64,000 bases of DNA from Betaproteobacteria bacterium UKL13-2 (GCA_001602455.1 CP012157.1:3033733-3097732), one strand, 5' to 3'; shown: positions 29,436 to 39,038, counted from the stretch's first letter. Notes: generated from the letters alone by a model not told the origin. Numbers and translations: made by a program.

Positions 29436-30350
29436 GTGCTGAAGTTGCCGCTCGCTGAACAGTATTTGGCCTATCTTCAGTTCGAGAAGCGGCTGTCTCC
29501 CCGCACAATCGAAAACTATCGTCGCGACCTGCATGACCTTGCGACGTTTGCGGCATCGTCTGACGATGTACGACGCGCCACCCCGATTGATCGTCTGGGC
29601 AGCAATGACATCCGACGATTTCTGGCGGCGATCCATAGCAAAGGTATGTCGCCTAAAGCCATTTCGCGCCTGCTGTCTGGATGGCGCGGCTATTTTCGTT
29701 ACGCCCTGAAACAAGGGGTCGGGAGTATCAATCCATGCGACGGCGTCCGAGCGCCCAAAGCAGAGAAACGCCTTCCTCGTACGCTTTCTCCCGACGAGGC
29801 GGTGCGCTTGGTGACCTTCGATGACGATACTCCCACAGGCATCCGTGATCGCGCAGCATTTGAAATGCTGTATTCCTGCGGCTTACGCATTGCTGAGCTG
29901 GTGGGTCTCAATCTGGACAGCATCGACTATGCGAGCCGTGAAGTGCGTGTACTCGGCAAGGGAAATAAAACGCGCATTATCCCGGTCGGTGAGCCCGCCA
30001 TTGCGGCGGTCAAACAGTGGCTAGATGTCAGGCCAACACCAAAGAACCCATCTGACCTCGCGCTGTTTTTAGGCACCCAAGGCAAACGTATCGCGGCAAG
30101 CGTGCTCCAATCGCGCATTAAGCGCTGGGCAAAGATACAAGGCCTCGACGTCAACGTACACCCGCATATGTTGCGTCACTCCTTTGCCTCACACGTCTTG
30201 CAATCATCAGGAAATCTGCGTGCGGTACAAGAGATGATGGGGCACGCCAGTATTGCATCCACGCAGGTCTATACACACCTAGATTTTCAACACCTCGCCA
30301 AGGTTTATGATGCAGCGCATCCTCGGGCCAAGAAAAAGGGCAACACATGA
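29436..30350 (+). CDS. xerC: Tyrosine recombinase XerC
   Basis: Site-specific recombinase that resolves chromosome dimers at dif together with XerD. The 304-residue protein has an N-terminal SAM-like domain (YLAYLQFEKRLSPRTIENYR) and the catalytic set: R in LYSCGLRIAELVGL, K in VLGKGNKTR, H-x2-R in HMLRHSFASH, H in MMGHASIAST, and Y in QVYTHL. The start is GTG at 29436. Its ATGA overlap with the acylase gene downstream is unusual. Confidence 0.93.
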   Translation: MLKLPLAEQYLAYLQFEKRLSPRTIENYRRDLHDLATFAASSDDVRRATPIDRLGSNDIRRFLAAIHSKGMSPKAISRLLSGWRGYFRYALKQGVGSINPCDGVRAPKAEKRLPRTLSPDEAVRLVTFDDDTPTGIRDRAAFEMLYSCGLRIAELVGLNLDSIDYASREVRVLGKGNKTRIIPVGEPAIAAVKQWLDVRPTPKNPSDLALFLGTQGKRIAASVLQSRIKRWAKIQGLDVNVHPHMLRHSFASHVLQSSGNLRAVQEMMGHASIASTQVYTHLDFQHLAKVYDAAHPRAKKKGNT

Positions 30351-32770
30351 GTTTTCAAAGCCGGGACACCAAGGCGATTCGTTGGCTCAAATTATTGCTG
30401 GCAGGCGTTGGCGTCATTGCCCTCCTGATCGCAATGGCAGCGATCGCACTATTCTTTGTCGTGCGTGCGAGTGTGCCAATACTCGATGGTGACAAACCGC
30501 TGGCGAATTTGGAGAAAGCGGTCACCATCACCCGCGACGCGAACGGCATGGTCTCAATCACCGCCGATACCAGCCGCGACGCGATTCGTGCGCTTGGCTA
30601 TGTCCATGGTCAAGAGCGTTTTTTTGAAATGGATCTCGCCCGTCGCTCGGCTGCTGGCGAACTCTCCGCGCTATTGGGCGGCGCCACCATCCCGATGGAT
30701 AAACAGAAACGCGCTCACCGCTTGCGCGCGCGCGCCGCAGCGGAATTTGCCGCCGCCCAACCGGAGGAGCGGGCGTGGTACACGGCCTACACTGCGGGAG
30801 TGAACGCTGGTGTCGCCGCACTGGCGGCGAAGCCGTGGCAGTACCTCGTGCTGCGCGCTGACCCGGCACCGTGGCGTGAAGAGGATTCGTTACTGGTGGT
30901 TGCCGAGATGTACACCATGCTGCAAGCTGACGGTGTTGAAAGTCGCTTTGCCGACATCCGTCTGCGCAGGCTGCTCGGCGACAAGCTGTTCGACTGGTTA
31001 CGACCGCAGGGCGGACCGTGGGACGCCACACTAGATGGCATCACGCCCACGATGCCCGCAATGCCGACAGCAGACGACATCGATCTGCGCAAAGCGAGCA
31101 CTGCAACGCCGTTAGTCTCAGCAAGCATGCAGCGTCAATCTCCCGCCCCAGATAGCGATAGGGCAGAAATTTACTTGGGTAGCAACAACTGGGCGGTCAG
31201 CGGCATGCGCACGGCGGACGGTCGCGCGATTCTTGCCGACGATATGCACTTAGGTCTCAGCGCGCCAGGCATTTGGTTTCGCGCACAAATGACCTTCAAC
31301 CAAAACGGCAAGCCTCTGCGTGTGGTCGGCATGACACTGCCGGGCGTGCCGCAAGTTACCGCAGGCAGCAACGGTCACATCGCCTGGGGATATACCAACA
31401 ACTACGGTCAGTTTTTCGATTGGGTGGTGCTGCCGAAAAACGGGGCAAGCCCCCTCACGACCCGCGCCACCACCGAGATGATTCTGGTTAAGGGCGCCGA
31501 GTCAGTTGCGCTAGAGGTCAAAGAGACTGACGTAGGCCCCATCCTCAAGAGTGACGCGGAGAACCAATATGCACTTTCGTGGGTCTTGTATCGGTCTGGT
31601 GCCATGTTGAACGGTGTGTCTGGCTTCATGTTTGCCACCGATCTGGACACGGCAATCAGGTTCGCGCATAACACACCGATGCCGCATCAGAACATCCTCA
31701 TCGCAGACAATGTCGGCAATATCGCGTGGACCGTGGCCGGACGTATCCCGGCGCGCCCGCAGTGGCGAGTCAGTCGTGGCACGCCAACGCCGTTGGATCA
31801 GCTCCCGACCGGCTGGCTCGACCCCGGCAAGTATCCGGTGATCAAGAATCCCGCTGACGGGTTGTTGTGGACGGCAAACAGTAAACAACTCGGTGGTGCT
31901 GGCAGTGAAATCATCGGCGACGGTGGTTTTGACTTGGGCGCCCGCGCCATGCAGATTCGGGATCGGCTACGCGAAACCCCAAAACATACCGAACAAACGC
32001 TCTACGCTATTCAGCTTGACCGTGAATCACGCTTCTTGAAACGTTGGGCGGCGCTTGCCGTTGCTCGTGGTGCGGCACCTTCCACCCCGCCGCCACTCGC
32101 TGCACTTGTGACAAAACTGAAAACTTGGAATGGCGCGGCGGATATTGATGAAGTCGGGCATCGTGTTGCGAGGGCGTTTCGAGAACGCGTACAGAGCGAG
32201 TTATGGCGCGCATGGCTGGCCAGCAAAAATGCGAATACCGCAACAATAGACTCGCCCGAGAAAAGTGACGCTGCGTTGAACCACGATGCCCGTTTCGAGT
32301 ATGCCGCCTGGCAAGCAATTGAAGCCGAAGCGCCACACTTGTTGCCTAAAGGCTATCTGTCGTGGCCGCATTTCTTGGATGCCCAATTGGTCTGGGTACA
32401 CGACGAACTGGTCAAACAGCACGGCTCGTTGGAGAACGCAACATGGGGCAACCGCAACATGTCGCGCATCAAACACCCGTTCTCGCGAGCGATGCCATTT
32501 TTGTCGCCCTATCTCGACATGCCGTCGCGACCATTAGCCGGCGACAACCACATGCCGCGTGTCGCCGCACCCGGTTTTAGCGCGTCACAACGCTTGGTCG
32601 TCTCACCCGGCAAAGAAGAGCAGGGCATTCTCACCGTTGCCGGCGGCCAAAGCGGCCATCCGTTATCGCCGTTCTATGGGGCCGGTCACCAACAGTGGTT
32701 GGACGGTGCGCCGCAACCGTTGCTCGCGGGTCAGACAAAACACACGCTTACACTTGCGCCGCCGAAGTAG
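30347..32770 (+). CDS. Penicillin acylase family protein (Ntn hydrolase, S45)
   Basis: An 807-residue precursor of an N-terminal-nucleophile amidohydrolase. Residues 15-40 form a membrane or signal segment. The alpha part contains GYVHGQERFFEMDLARRSAAG in two adjoining blocks. Autocleavage is expected before S279 in LGSNNWAVSG. The beta part has DDMHLGLSAPGIWF, GVPQVTAGSNGHIAWGYTN and a C-terminal GHPLSPFYGAGHQ. It would be periplasmic. Substrates in this family include penicillins, acyl-homoserine lactones and other amides, and none can be assigned here. It overlaps xerC by 4 nt. Confidence 0.88.
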   Translation: MSFQSRDTKAIRWLKLLLAGVGVIALLIAMAAIALFFVVRASVPILDGDKPLANLEKAVTITRDANGMVSITADTSRDAIRALGYVHGQERFFEMDLARRSAAGELSALLGGATIPMDKQKRAHRLRARAAAEFAAAQPEERAWYTAYTAGVNAGVAALAAKPWQYLVLRADPAPWREEDSLLVVAEMYTMLQADGVESRFADIRLRRLLGDKLFDWLRPQGGPWDATLDGITPTMPAMPTADDIDLRKASTATPLVSASMQRQSPAPDSDRAEIYLGSNNWAVSGMRTADGRAILADDMHLGLSAPGIWFRAQMTFNQNGKPLRVVGMTLPGVPQVTAGSNGHIAWGYTNNYGQFFDWVVLPKNGASPLTTRATTEMILVKGAESVALEVKETDVGPILKSDAENQYALSWVLYRSGAMLNGVSGFMFATDLDTAIRFAHNTPMPHQNILIADNVGNIAWTVAGRIPARPQWRVSRGTPTPLDQLPTGWLDPGKYPVIKNPADGLLWTANSKQLGGAGSEIIGDGGFDLGARAMQIRDRLRETPKHTEQTLYAIQLDRESRFLKRWAALAVARGAAPSTPPPLAALVTKLKTWNGAADIDEVGHRVARAFRERVQSELWRAWLASKNANTATIDSPEKSDAALNHDARFEYAAWQAIEAEAPHLLPKGYLSWPHFLDAQLVWVHDELVKQHGSLENATWGNRNMSRIKHPFSRAMPFLSPYLDMPSRPLAGDNHMPRVAAPGFSASQRLVVSPGKEEQGILTVAGGQSGHPLSPFYGAGHQQWLDGAPQPLLAGQTKHTLTLAPPK

Positions 32771-33109
32771 CCGACGCCAAAAGCAAAAAATAAAAAAGTC
32801 CCCATTTGGCGGGCGTTTCCAGACGTTTTCGCTTCAAAACCGCCGTCTTTGCTTGTGTTTCTATTTTTGGGAACTTCTAAAAACCGTCACGAGCGGGTGA
32901 AGTTGGCAGTGAGGAGCGGACACGTACCCAGTGTACGACGGGCACCGCAGGCGCGAAATTCGCCCACGCAGCAGGTTTATAGAAGTTCCCTTTCCAGAAA
33001 GAGTTGCATCTAACAACTCAGTTGCATCTAGTGCGTTCTCCGAGGAGAATGTGTCTCCCCACCAGCCGTTCGGAAGACGATCCGCACGCCACGACACCAC
33101 AGACCCGCC
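32771..33109. other. 339-bp intergenic region between the acylase and the Fur-family gene
   Basis: It holds the 122-bp palindromic repeat (listed separately) and an 11-bp direct repeat AGTTGCATCTA at 33002-33012 and 33020-33030. The direct repeat lies just upstream of the Fur-family gene and might be regulatory. No convincing gene is seen. Short open frames crossing the repeat occur at both its copies and are treated as artefacts. Confidence 0.6.
32869..32990. repeat. 122-bp palindromic-ended dispersed repeat, copy A
   Basis: The ends GGGAACTTCT and AGAAGTTCCC are perfect inverted repeats, extended to 16 of 17 matching bases. The interior shares long identical stretches with 40383-40516, including ACACGTACCCAGTGTACG (itself a small palindrome) and the following block through CCCACGCAGCAGGTTTATAG. 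It looks like a non-autonomous mobile element or an extragenic palindromic repeat. Confidence 0.85.
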
Positions 33110-33586
33110 ATGACACCTCACGCCAAAACCAAGGCACCGCCGGAAACACCCGCATACCTTTCGCGCATCCCCGAGGCCGAGGCCGCGATCCGCCGAACTG
33201 CTGACCGGCTGACTCAGCCACGTGTGGCGGTGCTGGCCTGTTTAATGTCACTAGACCACGCCGCGTCACACTTTGACGTCGCGCAAGCGCTGGCGAAGCA
33301 TCACCCGATTGATCGTGTCACCGTCTATCGCGTGCTGGAGTGGCTCGTCGAAGTTGGCATCGCACACCGTATCGCGGGCGATGATCGCGTTTGGCGCTTC
33401 ATGATCAACGACCCAAATGCGTCAATCGTACCGCATCACCAGCATGCCCACTTCACCTGCAATACCTGCGGGCAGACCTTCTGCCTGGATGATGTACCGA
33501 ACAAACTTAATTTCCGCTTGCCCGTCGGATTTAAGCCAAGCGAAGTCGATCTGAAGTTTCGCGGTCTCTGTCTGCACTGCACTTAA
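33110..33586 (+). CDS. Fur-family regulator, probably Zur-like
   Basis: A 158-residue winged-helix metalloregulator. The DNA-binding part has TQPRVAVLACLMSL and DRVTVYRVLEWLVEVGI. The metal-binding part has HHQHAHFTCNTCGQTFCLDD, then a C-terminal GLCLHC, so both CxxC pairs of the structural zinc site are present. It heads a cluster of two COG0523 GTPases, an ABC transporter and a DUF3299 protein, the gene company of zinc-uptake regulators. The Zur assignment therefore rests on context, not on a visible Zur box. Confidence 0.85.
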   Translation: MTPHAKTKAPPETPAYLSRIPEAEAAIRRTADRLTQPRVAVLACLMSLDHAASHFDVAQALAKHHPIDRVTVYRVLEWLVEVGIAHRIAGDDRVWRFMINDPNASIVPHHQHAHFTCNTCGQTFCLDDVPNKLNFRLPVGFKPSEVDLKFRGLCLHCT

Positions 33587-33610
33587 CCCACAAGCAGCGA
33601 ATTTCCTGAC

Positions 33611-34633
33611 ATGACCGCCTCGGCCATCACGCCGGTCACGCTACTGACTGGCTATCTCGGTAGCGGCAAAACCACGCTCCTCAATCACATCCTGAATTCA
33701 CCGGATGCGCCCCAGACGGCTGTCTTGATCAATGAATTCGGCGCGGTATCGATCGACCATTTGCTGGTGCGCGAGGCGAATGAAAATATTCAGGTCTTAC
33801 AAAACGGCTGCGTCTGCTGCTCGGTCTCAGGGGACATGGTTCGCATCTTGCGCGAGCTTTACTTCAAACGCGCACAGGGCGAAATCCCCGCCTTTACACG
33901 CCTCGTCATTGAAACCACTGGATTAGCAGATCCGGCGCCAATCATGCATACCCTGCTCGAAATGCCGCTGGTTGCGGCGCGCTACACCCTTTCGGGCGTG
34001 GTGACGACCGTTGATGTCACACACATCGATGCACAGTTGGATGCTCACCCAGAATCCGTCAAGCAGATTGCCATTGCGGATCGTATCGTTTTCACCAAGC
34101 TCGATATTGCCGACCCCGTAGCGCTGGCGAAGGTTCGAGCCCGCGTGCGCGCCATCAACCCTGGCGCCATCACACTGGATGCGCTTCAAGCTCAAGTCAA
34201 CACGAAGGCTTTTTTTGCGACTGGCATATACCAGCCCGAGGAACGTATTCCCGATGTGACAAATTGGCTACGCGCAGAGACCTACCGACCTGTGTCCCGC
34301 CGACATCAGGATGGCATCGGCTCGATCTCGCTTGAGTACGACATGCCAATCGAGCTTGATCGTTTAGTGGAGGCCATTGAAATGCTACAAGACATGCGCG
34401 GTGAACAGTTGCTTCGTGTCAAAGGCATTGTCAACGTTCGCGGTGAAAGCCAGCCACGCGTGGTGCATGCGGTCCAACACACGCTCTACCCAATCGCTAC
34501 GCTGGCGAACTGGCCGGATACGAATCATCGAACTCGTCTGGTCTTCATCACCAGAGACTTCGACGTTCAGGCGATCCGCGATAACCTCGATGGTTTTTTA
34601 CAACAAAAATCGCTTGAATACGCCGCCGCTTAA
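33611..34633 (+). CDS. COG0523/CobW-family GTPase, first copy
   Basis: A 340-residue G3E-class GTPase, a putative metal chaperone. Visible are Walker A GYLGSGKTTLLNHIL near residue 16, the CxCC metal motif in QNGCVCCSVSGD, LVIETTGLADPAP, and the guanine-binding FTKLDIAD. The C-terminal CobW domain follows. COG0523 proteins beside Zur-like regulators are linked to survival of zinc limitation in other bacteria. It starts 24 nt after the regulator. Confidence 0.9.
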   Translation: MTASAITPVTLLTGYLGSGKTTLLNHILNSPDAPQTAVLINEFGAVSIDHLLVREANENIQVLQNGCVCCSVSGDMVRILRELYFKRAQGEIPAFTRLVIETTGLADPAPIMHTLLEMPLVAARYTLSGVVTTVDVTHIDAQLDAHPESVKQIAIADRIVFTKLDIADPVALAKVRARVRAINPGAITLDALQAQVNTKAFFATGIYQPEERIPDVTNWLRAETYRPVSRRHQDGIGSISLEYDMPIELDRLVEAIEMLQDMRGEQLLRVKGIVNVRGESQPRVVHAVQHTLYPIATLANWPDTNHRTRLVFITRDFDVQAIRDNLDGFLQQKSLEYAAA

Positions 34634-34720
34634 TCTTGTATTGACCTTCGTCGCCCAAATTTATAACGATCTCTCCCTGAACTTTTTAACCACTTTCTTG
34701 ATCAAAATCTGACTCAAACT

Positions 34721-35731
34721 ATGGCAAATCCTAACCTCATTCCCGCCACCATCCTGACCGGATTCCTCGGCGCTGGCAAGACCACACTCCTAAACCGTAT
34801 CCTCACCGAACGCCACGGTGAAAAAATCGCGGTGATTGAAAACGAGTTTGGTGCCGAGGGTATCGACAATGAAATTCTCGTTCAGGATCGCGATGAGCAA
34901 ATTGTTGAGATGAACAATGGCTGCATCTGCTGTACGGTACGCGGCGACTTGGTGCGTATTCTTGGCGATCTCGCCGCCAAACGTAAAAAAGGCACTCTCA
35001 AGTTTGATCGCGTCATCATCGAAACGACCGGCATGGCCGAGCCCGGCCCGGTCGCACAGTCATTTTTTATGGACGAGGATATTCACGATCAATACGTACT
35101 CGACGCCGTGTTGACAGTGGTCGATGCCAAACACGGTGCCGACACGTTGACGGCCAACAGCGAAGCGCGTGCGCAAGTTGGTTTTGCCGACCGTATCTTG
35201 TTATCCAAAACCGATTTAGTCGCCGACGAAGAAACGCAACAATTGATGGCACGGCTGCGCCGAATGAACCCGCGGGCAGCGTTTCAGAAAGTCAATTTCG
35301 GAACGGCTGATTTAAAGGAAATTCTCGACATTCGTGGCTTTAACTTAAACGGCATCCTTGAAATTGATCCGACCTTTCTGACGGAAGATCACCATACCCA
35401 CTCTGATGACGTGCAATCGTTTGTCTGGAAGGATGCGCGTCCACTTGATATGGAAAAAATCGAAGCGTTTCTGTCACTCCTGATTCAAACCTACGGTGCC
35501 GATATGCTGCGCTACAAGGGCGTGCTGAGCATCGAAGGCCAACCGAATCGTATGATCTTTCAAGGCGTACATATGCTGATGGGCGGCACACCCGGCAAGC
35601 CTTGGGCCGCTGATGAAATCCGCGAATCCAAAATGGTGTTCATTGGACGAAACCTACCGAAGCGAATTTTTGTTGAGGGCCTCGCATACTGCGTCACCGA
35701 CACCGCCAAAACTGCGATTGAAATCAAATAG
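34721..35731 (+). CDS. COG0523/CobW-family GTPase, second copy
   Basis: A 336-residue paralogue of the previous gene. Walker A is GFLGAGKTTLLNRIL, the CxCC motif is in NNGCICCTVRGD, IIETTGMAEPGPVAQSF follows, and the base-specificity motif is LSKTDLV. Sequence around HHTHSDDVQSF gives a short histidine cluster near residue 225. It is separated from the first copy by 87 nt and from the ABC ATPase by only 5 nt. Two different subfamilies side by side suggest two client proteins (inference). Confidence 0.9.
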   Translation: MANPNLIPATILTGFLGAGKTTLLNRILTERHGEKIAVIENEFGAEGIDNEILVQDRDEQIVEMNNGCICCTVRGDLVRILGDLAAKRKKGTLKFDRVIIETTGMAEPGPVAQSFFMDEDIHDQYVLDAVLTVVDAKHGADTLTANSEARAQVGFADRILLSKTDLVADEETQQLMARLRRMNPRAAFQKVNFGTADLKEILDIRGFNLNGILEIDPTFLTEDHHTHSDDVQSFVWKDARPLDMEKIEAFLSLLIQTYGADMLRYKGVLSIEGQPNRMIFQGVHMLMGGTPGKPWAADEIRESKMVFIGRNLPKRIFVEGLAYCVTDTAKTAIEIK

Positions 35732-35736
35732 CCGCC

Positions 35737-36393
35737 ATGAACACACTGGTTTTCATGCAGGATGTAACCTGCCGTTACGGAGGCAAAGCAAGCGCACAGC
35801 CGACGATCGCCCTACCCAATCTCACCGTCACTCAGGGCAACCATACCCTTTTGCTGGGACCGTCGGGAAGCGGCAAGACCACCCTCCTCAATTGCATCGC
35901 CGGACTGCAAGTTGTGCTCTCTGGTCGCACCGAAGTTGCTGGCGCAGATATGGTTTCCGCGACCGCCGGGGATCGGGATCAACTGCGCGGCTCGAAGATC
36001 GGTATGGTGATGCAACGCCTCCACTTGATTTCGGCCATGACCATTCGCGCCAACTTGCTGCTTGCGCAACGGCTCGTCGGCACGAAAGTGGACCATACAT
36101 TCATTGAATACCTCGCACAGGCGCTGGACATCGTCGATAAACTTGATCGTTATCCGCGCCAACTATCGCAGGGTGAAGCACAACGTGCGGCGATTGCGCG
36201 TGCGCTGGTAAACAAACCGGCACTGCTGCTCGCCGATGAGCCGACTTCCGCGCTCGATGACAAAAATTGTGCGGCGGCCATCAAGCTACTGCTAGATCAG
36301 GCGGCGTTACACAGCGCAACCCTGATTGTTGCGACACACGATGATCGCATCAAGTCACATTTTGCCAACATCGTTTTGTTGGGGGCCGCATGA
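35737..36393 (+). CDS. ABC transporter ATP-binding protein (MacB/LolD-like)
   Basis: A 218-residue ATPase with Walker A LLGPSGSGKTTLLNCIAGL, the Q-loop in MVMQRLHLI, signature QLSQGEAQRAAIARAL and Walker B LLADEPTSALDD. It is the partner of the FtsX-like permease directly downstream, with a 4-nt overlap. The pair resembles the ATPase and permease of the zinc-responsive operon known in Pseudomonas (PA4064-PA4065, from memory). Whether it moves zinc or acts on envelope components is unknown. Confidence 0.9.
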   Translation: MNTLVFMQDVTCRYGGKASAQPTIALPNLTVTQGNHTLLLGPSGSGKTTLLNCIAGLQVVLSGRTEVAGADMVSATAGDRDQLRGSKIGMVMQRLHLISAMTIRANLLLAQRLVGTKVDHTFIEYLAQALDIVDKLDRYPRQLSQGEAQRAAIARALVNKPALLLADEPTSALDDKNCAAAIKLLLDQAALHSATLIVATHDDRIKSHFANIVLLGAA

Positions 36394-37790
36394 ATCAATT
36401 AGCCACCGCATTTTCTATCGCAGCGGCCTATCTGCGCGAGAAGAAACTCGCCACCGCGCTCAACGTATTGTTACTCGGCTTGGGTGTCGGCACCATCATC
36501 GCCCTGGTACTGTTGCTGGCGCAAGCGGAAGATCGCATGGAGCGCGACAGTGCAGGGATCGACTTGGTGATCGGCGCCAAGGGTAGCCCAATGCAACTCA
36601 TCTTATCGTCAGTTTTTCAGGTCGATATTCCCACCGGCAATATCCTAGCCGCCGATGCCGCCCCCATCATTTCATCCCCCATGGTGAAACGTGCTGTACC
36701 ACTCGCGCTTGGGGATAGCTACAAGGGTTTCCGAATTGTTGGTGCCTCAAAGGACTATCTGCACCTCTATCAAGGAAAAGTTGCGGGCGGCAGGCTGTGG
36801 GAGAAACCACTTGAAGCGGTACTTGGTGCTGACGCGGCGCGCGCGACAGGGTTGGGCGTTGGCGCGGAGTTTGTCGGCACCCACGGCTTGGCAGAGGGTG
36901 GCGGTAGTGAACACGGCGATCATCCGTATATCGTGGTGGGTGTACTGGCGAGTTCGGGTACTGTCATGGATCGCCTCATACTCACTGATCTCGCCAGTGT
37001 ATGGGAGCTGCATGACCACACCGCCCCTCCGGCGATGGCCTCTGCACCATCGACGCCAGCAAAACAAAACACCGCCAAGGATGTAAAACATCAACATGGC
37101 GACAAACCCGGCAACAAGCATGACCATGCGCACGACGCCAAGCCTCAACATGGCGACAAACCCGGCAACAAGCATGACCATGCGCACGACGCCAAGCCAA
37201 CACCCGCCGGAAAGGTTGATGACCACGAACACGGTGAAGATGAAAAACGTGAAGTTACCGCGTATTTGATTCAATACGCCACGCCGCTGGCTGCAGTGAG
37301 CTTTCCCCGCACCGTCAACGCAAGCTCTGCCATGCAGGCGGCTTCACCGGCACTCGAGAGTGCGCGACTGTTCCAACTGGTTGGTGTGGGGGTCACCGCA
37401 CTCAAAGGGTTCGCCGTCGTCATGATGGTATGTGCTGGCCTCGGCATCTTCATCGGGCTCATGAATGCACTCGATGAACGTCGCGCAGACTTGGCGCTGC
37501 TACGGGTCCTCGGCGCTTCGCCGATGGTCGTTGTGCTTTCGACCATGCTCCAAGGCGCAATCCTCGGAATACTGGGCGTTATACTTGGCGTCACGATGGG
37601 ACATGCCGCCGCAGAGTGGATCGGACAGACCTTTGCGGCGTCCCAGCGAGTGGCAATCGGCGGGCGCGTCTGGATCACGCAAGAGTGGTGGATTATCGGC
37701 GGTGCGTTGGTGTTGGCGCTGGTGGCGTCGTTGATGCCGGCGTGGCGCGCCTATCGCGATGCCACACCGGAATTGCTGGCAGAGAAATAA
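36390..37790 (+). CDS. FtsX-like ABC permease with duplicated His-rich loop
   Basis: A 466-residue MacB-type permease. There is one membrane segment near residues 24-48, a large periplasmic domain, and three more segments near the C-terminus (GFAVVMMVCAGLGIFIGLMNA onward). The periplasmic part holds a histidine-rich insert at about residues 230-285, in which an 18-residue unit (QHGDKPGNKHDHAHDAKP) is present twice as an exact 54-bp duplication, followed by DDHEHGED. The insert would bind zinc or another metal in the periplasm (inference). It overlaps the ATPase gene by 4 nt. Confidence 0.87.
   Translation: MNQLATAFSIAAAYLREKKLATALNVLLLGLGVGTIIALVLLLAQAEDRMERDSAGIDLVIGAKGSPMQLILSSVFQVDIPTGNILAADAAPIISSPMVKRAVPLALGDSYKGFRIVGASKDYLHLYQGKVAGGRLWEKPLEAVLGADAARATGLGVGAEFVGTHGLAEGGGSEHGDHPYIVVGVLASSGTVMDRLILTDLASVWELHDHTAPPAMASAPSTPAKQNTAKDVKHQHGDKPGNKHDHAHDAKPQHGDKPGNKHDHAHDAKPTPAGKVDDHEHGEDEKREVTAYLIQYATPLAAVSFPRTVNASSAMQAASPALESARLFQLVGVGVTALKGFAVVMMVCAGLGIFIGLMNALDERRADLALLRVLGASPMVVVLSTMLQGAILGILGVILGVTMGHAAAEWIGQTFAASQRVAIGGRVWITQEWWIIGGALVLALVASLMPAWRAYRDATPELLAEK
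37091..37198. repeat. 54-bp exact tandem duplication in the permease gene
   Basis: Units 37091-37144 and 37145-37198 are identical. They encode two copies of an 18-residue histidine-rich segment. Identity at the DNA level points to a recent duplication. Confidence 0.92.
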
Positions 37791-37856
37791 ACCGCAATTT
37801 GGTTTCTCGGTACTAGAAGATGTTTGCGCGACCTATGGCGCAGGAGATAAGTTGAA

Positions 37857-38441
37857 ATGAATCTGTTAAGACCCAGTTTTCCCCACACCAATGCATTGGA
37901 CTTCAAACGAATGTCAACGCATTTTTTTTCGTTGCTTACCGCGATCGCATTGAGCCTCGGCACGCTCACCGCGCAGGCACAACCCGGTCCGCTGGTCGGC
38001 AACCAGCCGGGTAAAATTCCTGACGAACAACTGTTCGGCTTCATTGGCAAAGATCCGCTGCCTGCCGGCACAGTGCCGTGGCAGTTGCTGCGTCAGGTAA
38101 AGCTTGTCGAGGTCAAAGGCAAAGGTACTAAGCCAGGTGCGCCACAAATGCTGCCGGAGTTCGGGCCGCGCATTCAGGAGCTCGACAAAAAAGAGGTCAA
38201 GCTTTACGGATTTGTCATGCCGCTTTCAACTTCGGCCCGCCAGAAACATTTTCTACTGTCTCCATTGCCATCCCATTGTCCGTACTGCGTCTATCAGGGG
38301 CCGGATTCACTCGTCGAAGTCGTCGCCAAAATTCCGGTTGAATACAACCAGTGGGAACCGATCATCGTGAGTGGGCGATTCGAGTTGGTCAACGATACGC
38401 AACTGTTCTACCGGCTGACAAACGCTGAGGCGATCAAGTAG
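37857..38441 (+). CDS. Exported DUF3299 family protein
   Basis: A 194-residue protein with a signal-type segment (FFSLLTAIALSLGTLTAQAQ). The DUF3299 core follows: KKEVKLYGFVMPLS, then HFLLSPLPSHCPYC with two cysteines close together, and EPIIVSGRFEL. Genes of this family close the zinc-responsive ABC operon in Pseudomonas (PA4066, from memory). ATG 37857 is preceded by AGGAGA. ATG 37911 would give a shorter, more standard signal peptide. Molecular function unknown. Confidence 0.82.
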   Translation: MNLLRPSFPHTNALDFKRMSTHFFSLLTAIALSLGTLTAQAQPGPLVGNQPGKIPDEQLFGFIGKDPLPAGTVPWQLLRQVKLVEVKGKGTKPGAPQMLPEFGPRIQELDKKEVKLYGFVMPLSTSARQKHFLLSPLPSHCPYCVYQGPDSLVEVVAKIPVEYNQWEPIIVSGRFELVNDTQLFYRLTNAEAIK

Positions 38442-38489
38442 TCGCATACGGTAAGGCCATTTTTTGTTTAGTCTATTGGTATCCCCCTC

Positions 38490-39038
38490 ATGTCACAGCA
38501 GCCCGAGCAGTATCATGGAACCACCATCGTTTCTGTCCGCCGCGGCAGGCACGTCGCAATGGGTGGTGACGGCCAAGTGACGCTGGGCAATATCATCGTC
38601 AAGGCAAGTGCACGCAAAGTCCGACGTTTGTACAAGGATCAAGTGCTGGCTGGATTTGCTGGCGCGACTGCGGATGCGTTCACGCTATTCGAGCGCTTTG
38701 AAACGAAGCTCGAGAAACACCAAGGTAACCTGATGCGCGCGGCTATTGAGTTGACCAAAGATTGGCGTACCGACCGTATGTTGCGTCGATTGGAGGCGAT
38801 GCTCACCATCGCCGATACCACCACCTCGCTTATCATCACGGGCAATGGTGATGTCTTGGAGCCAGAACATGGACTGCTGGCCATTGGCTCTGGTGGCCCA
38901 TACGCCCATGCTGCCGCACTTGCGCTGCTGCAAAACAGCGATTTACCCCCGGAGGACGTTGTCAAGAAGGCTCTCACCATAGCAGGCGACCTCTGTATTT
39001 ACACTAATCAATCGCATATGATCGAAGTGTTGAAATGA
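38490..39038 (+). CDS. hslV: ATP-dependent protease subunit HslV
   Basis: Proteolytic core of the HslUV (ClpYQ) protease. The 182-residue protein has the proteasome-beta-like start [13 protein letters not shown]11, or the adjacent threonine, is the catalytic residue after propeptide removal. GDGQVTLG and [17 protein letters not shown] follow. It overlaps hslU by 4 nt. Confidence 0.97.
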   Translation: MSQQPEQYHGTTIVSVRRGRHVAMGGDGQVTLGNIIVKASARKVRRLYKDQVLAGFAGATADAFTLFERFETKLEKHQGNLMRAAIELTKDWRTDRMLRRLEAMLTIADTTTSLIITGNGDVLEPEHGLLAIGSGGPYAHAAALALLQNSDLPPEDVVKKALTIAGDLCIYTNQSHMIEVLK

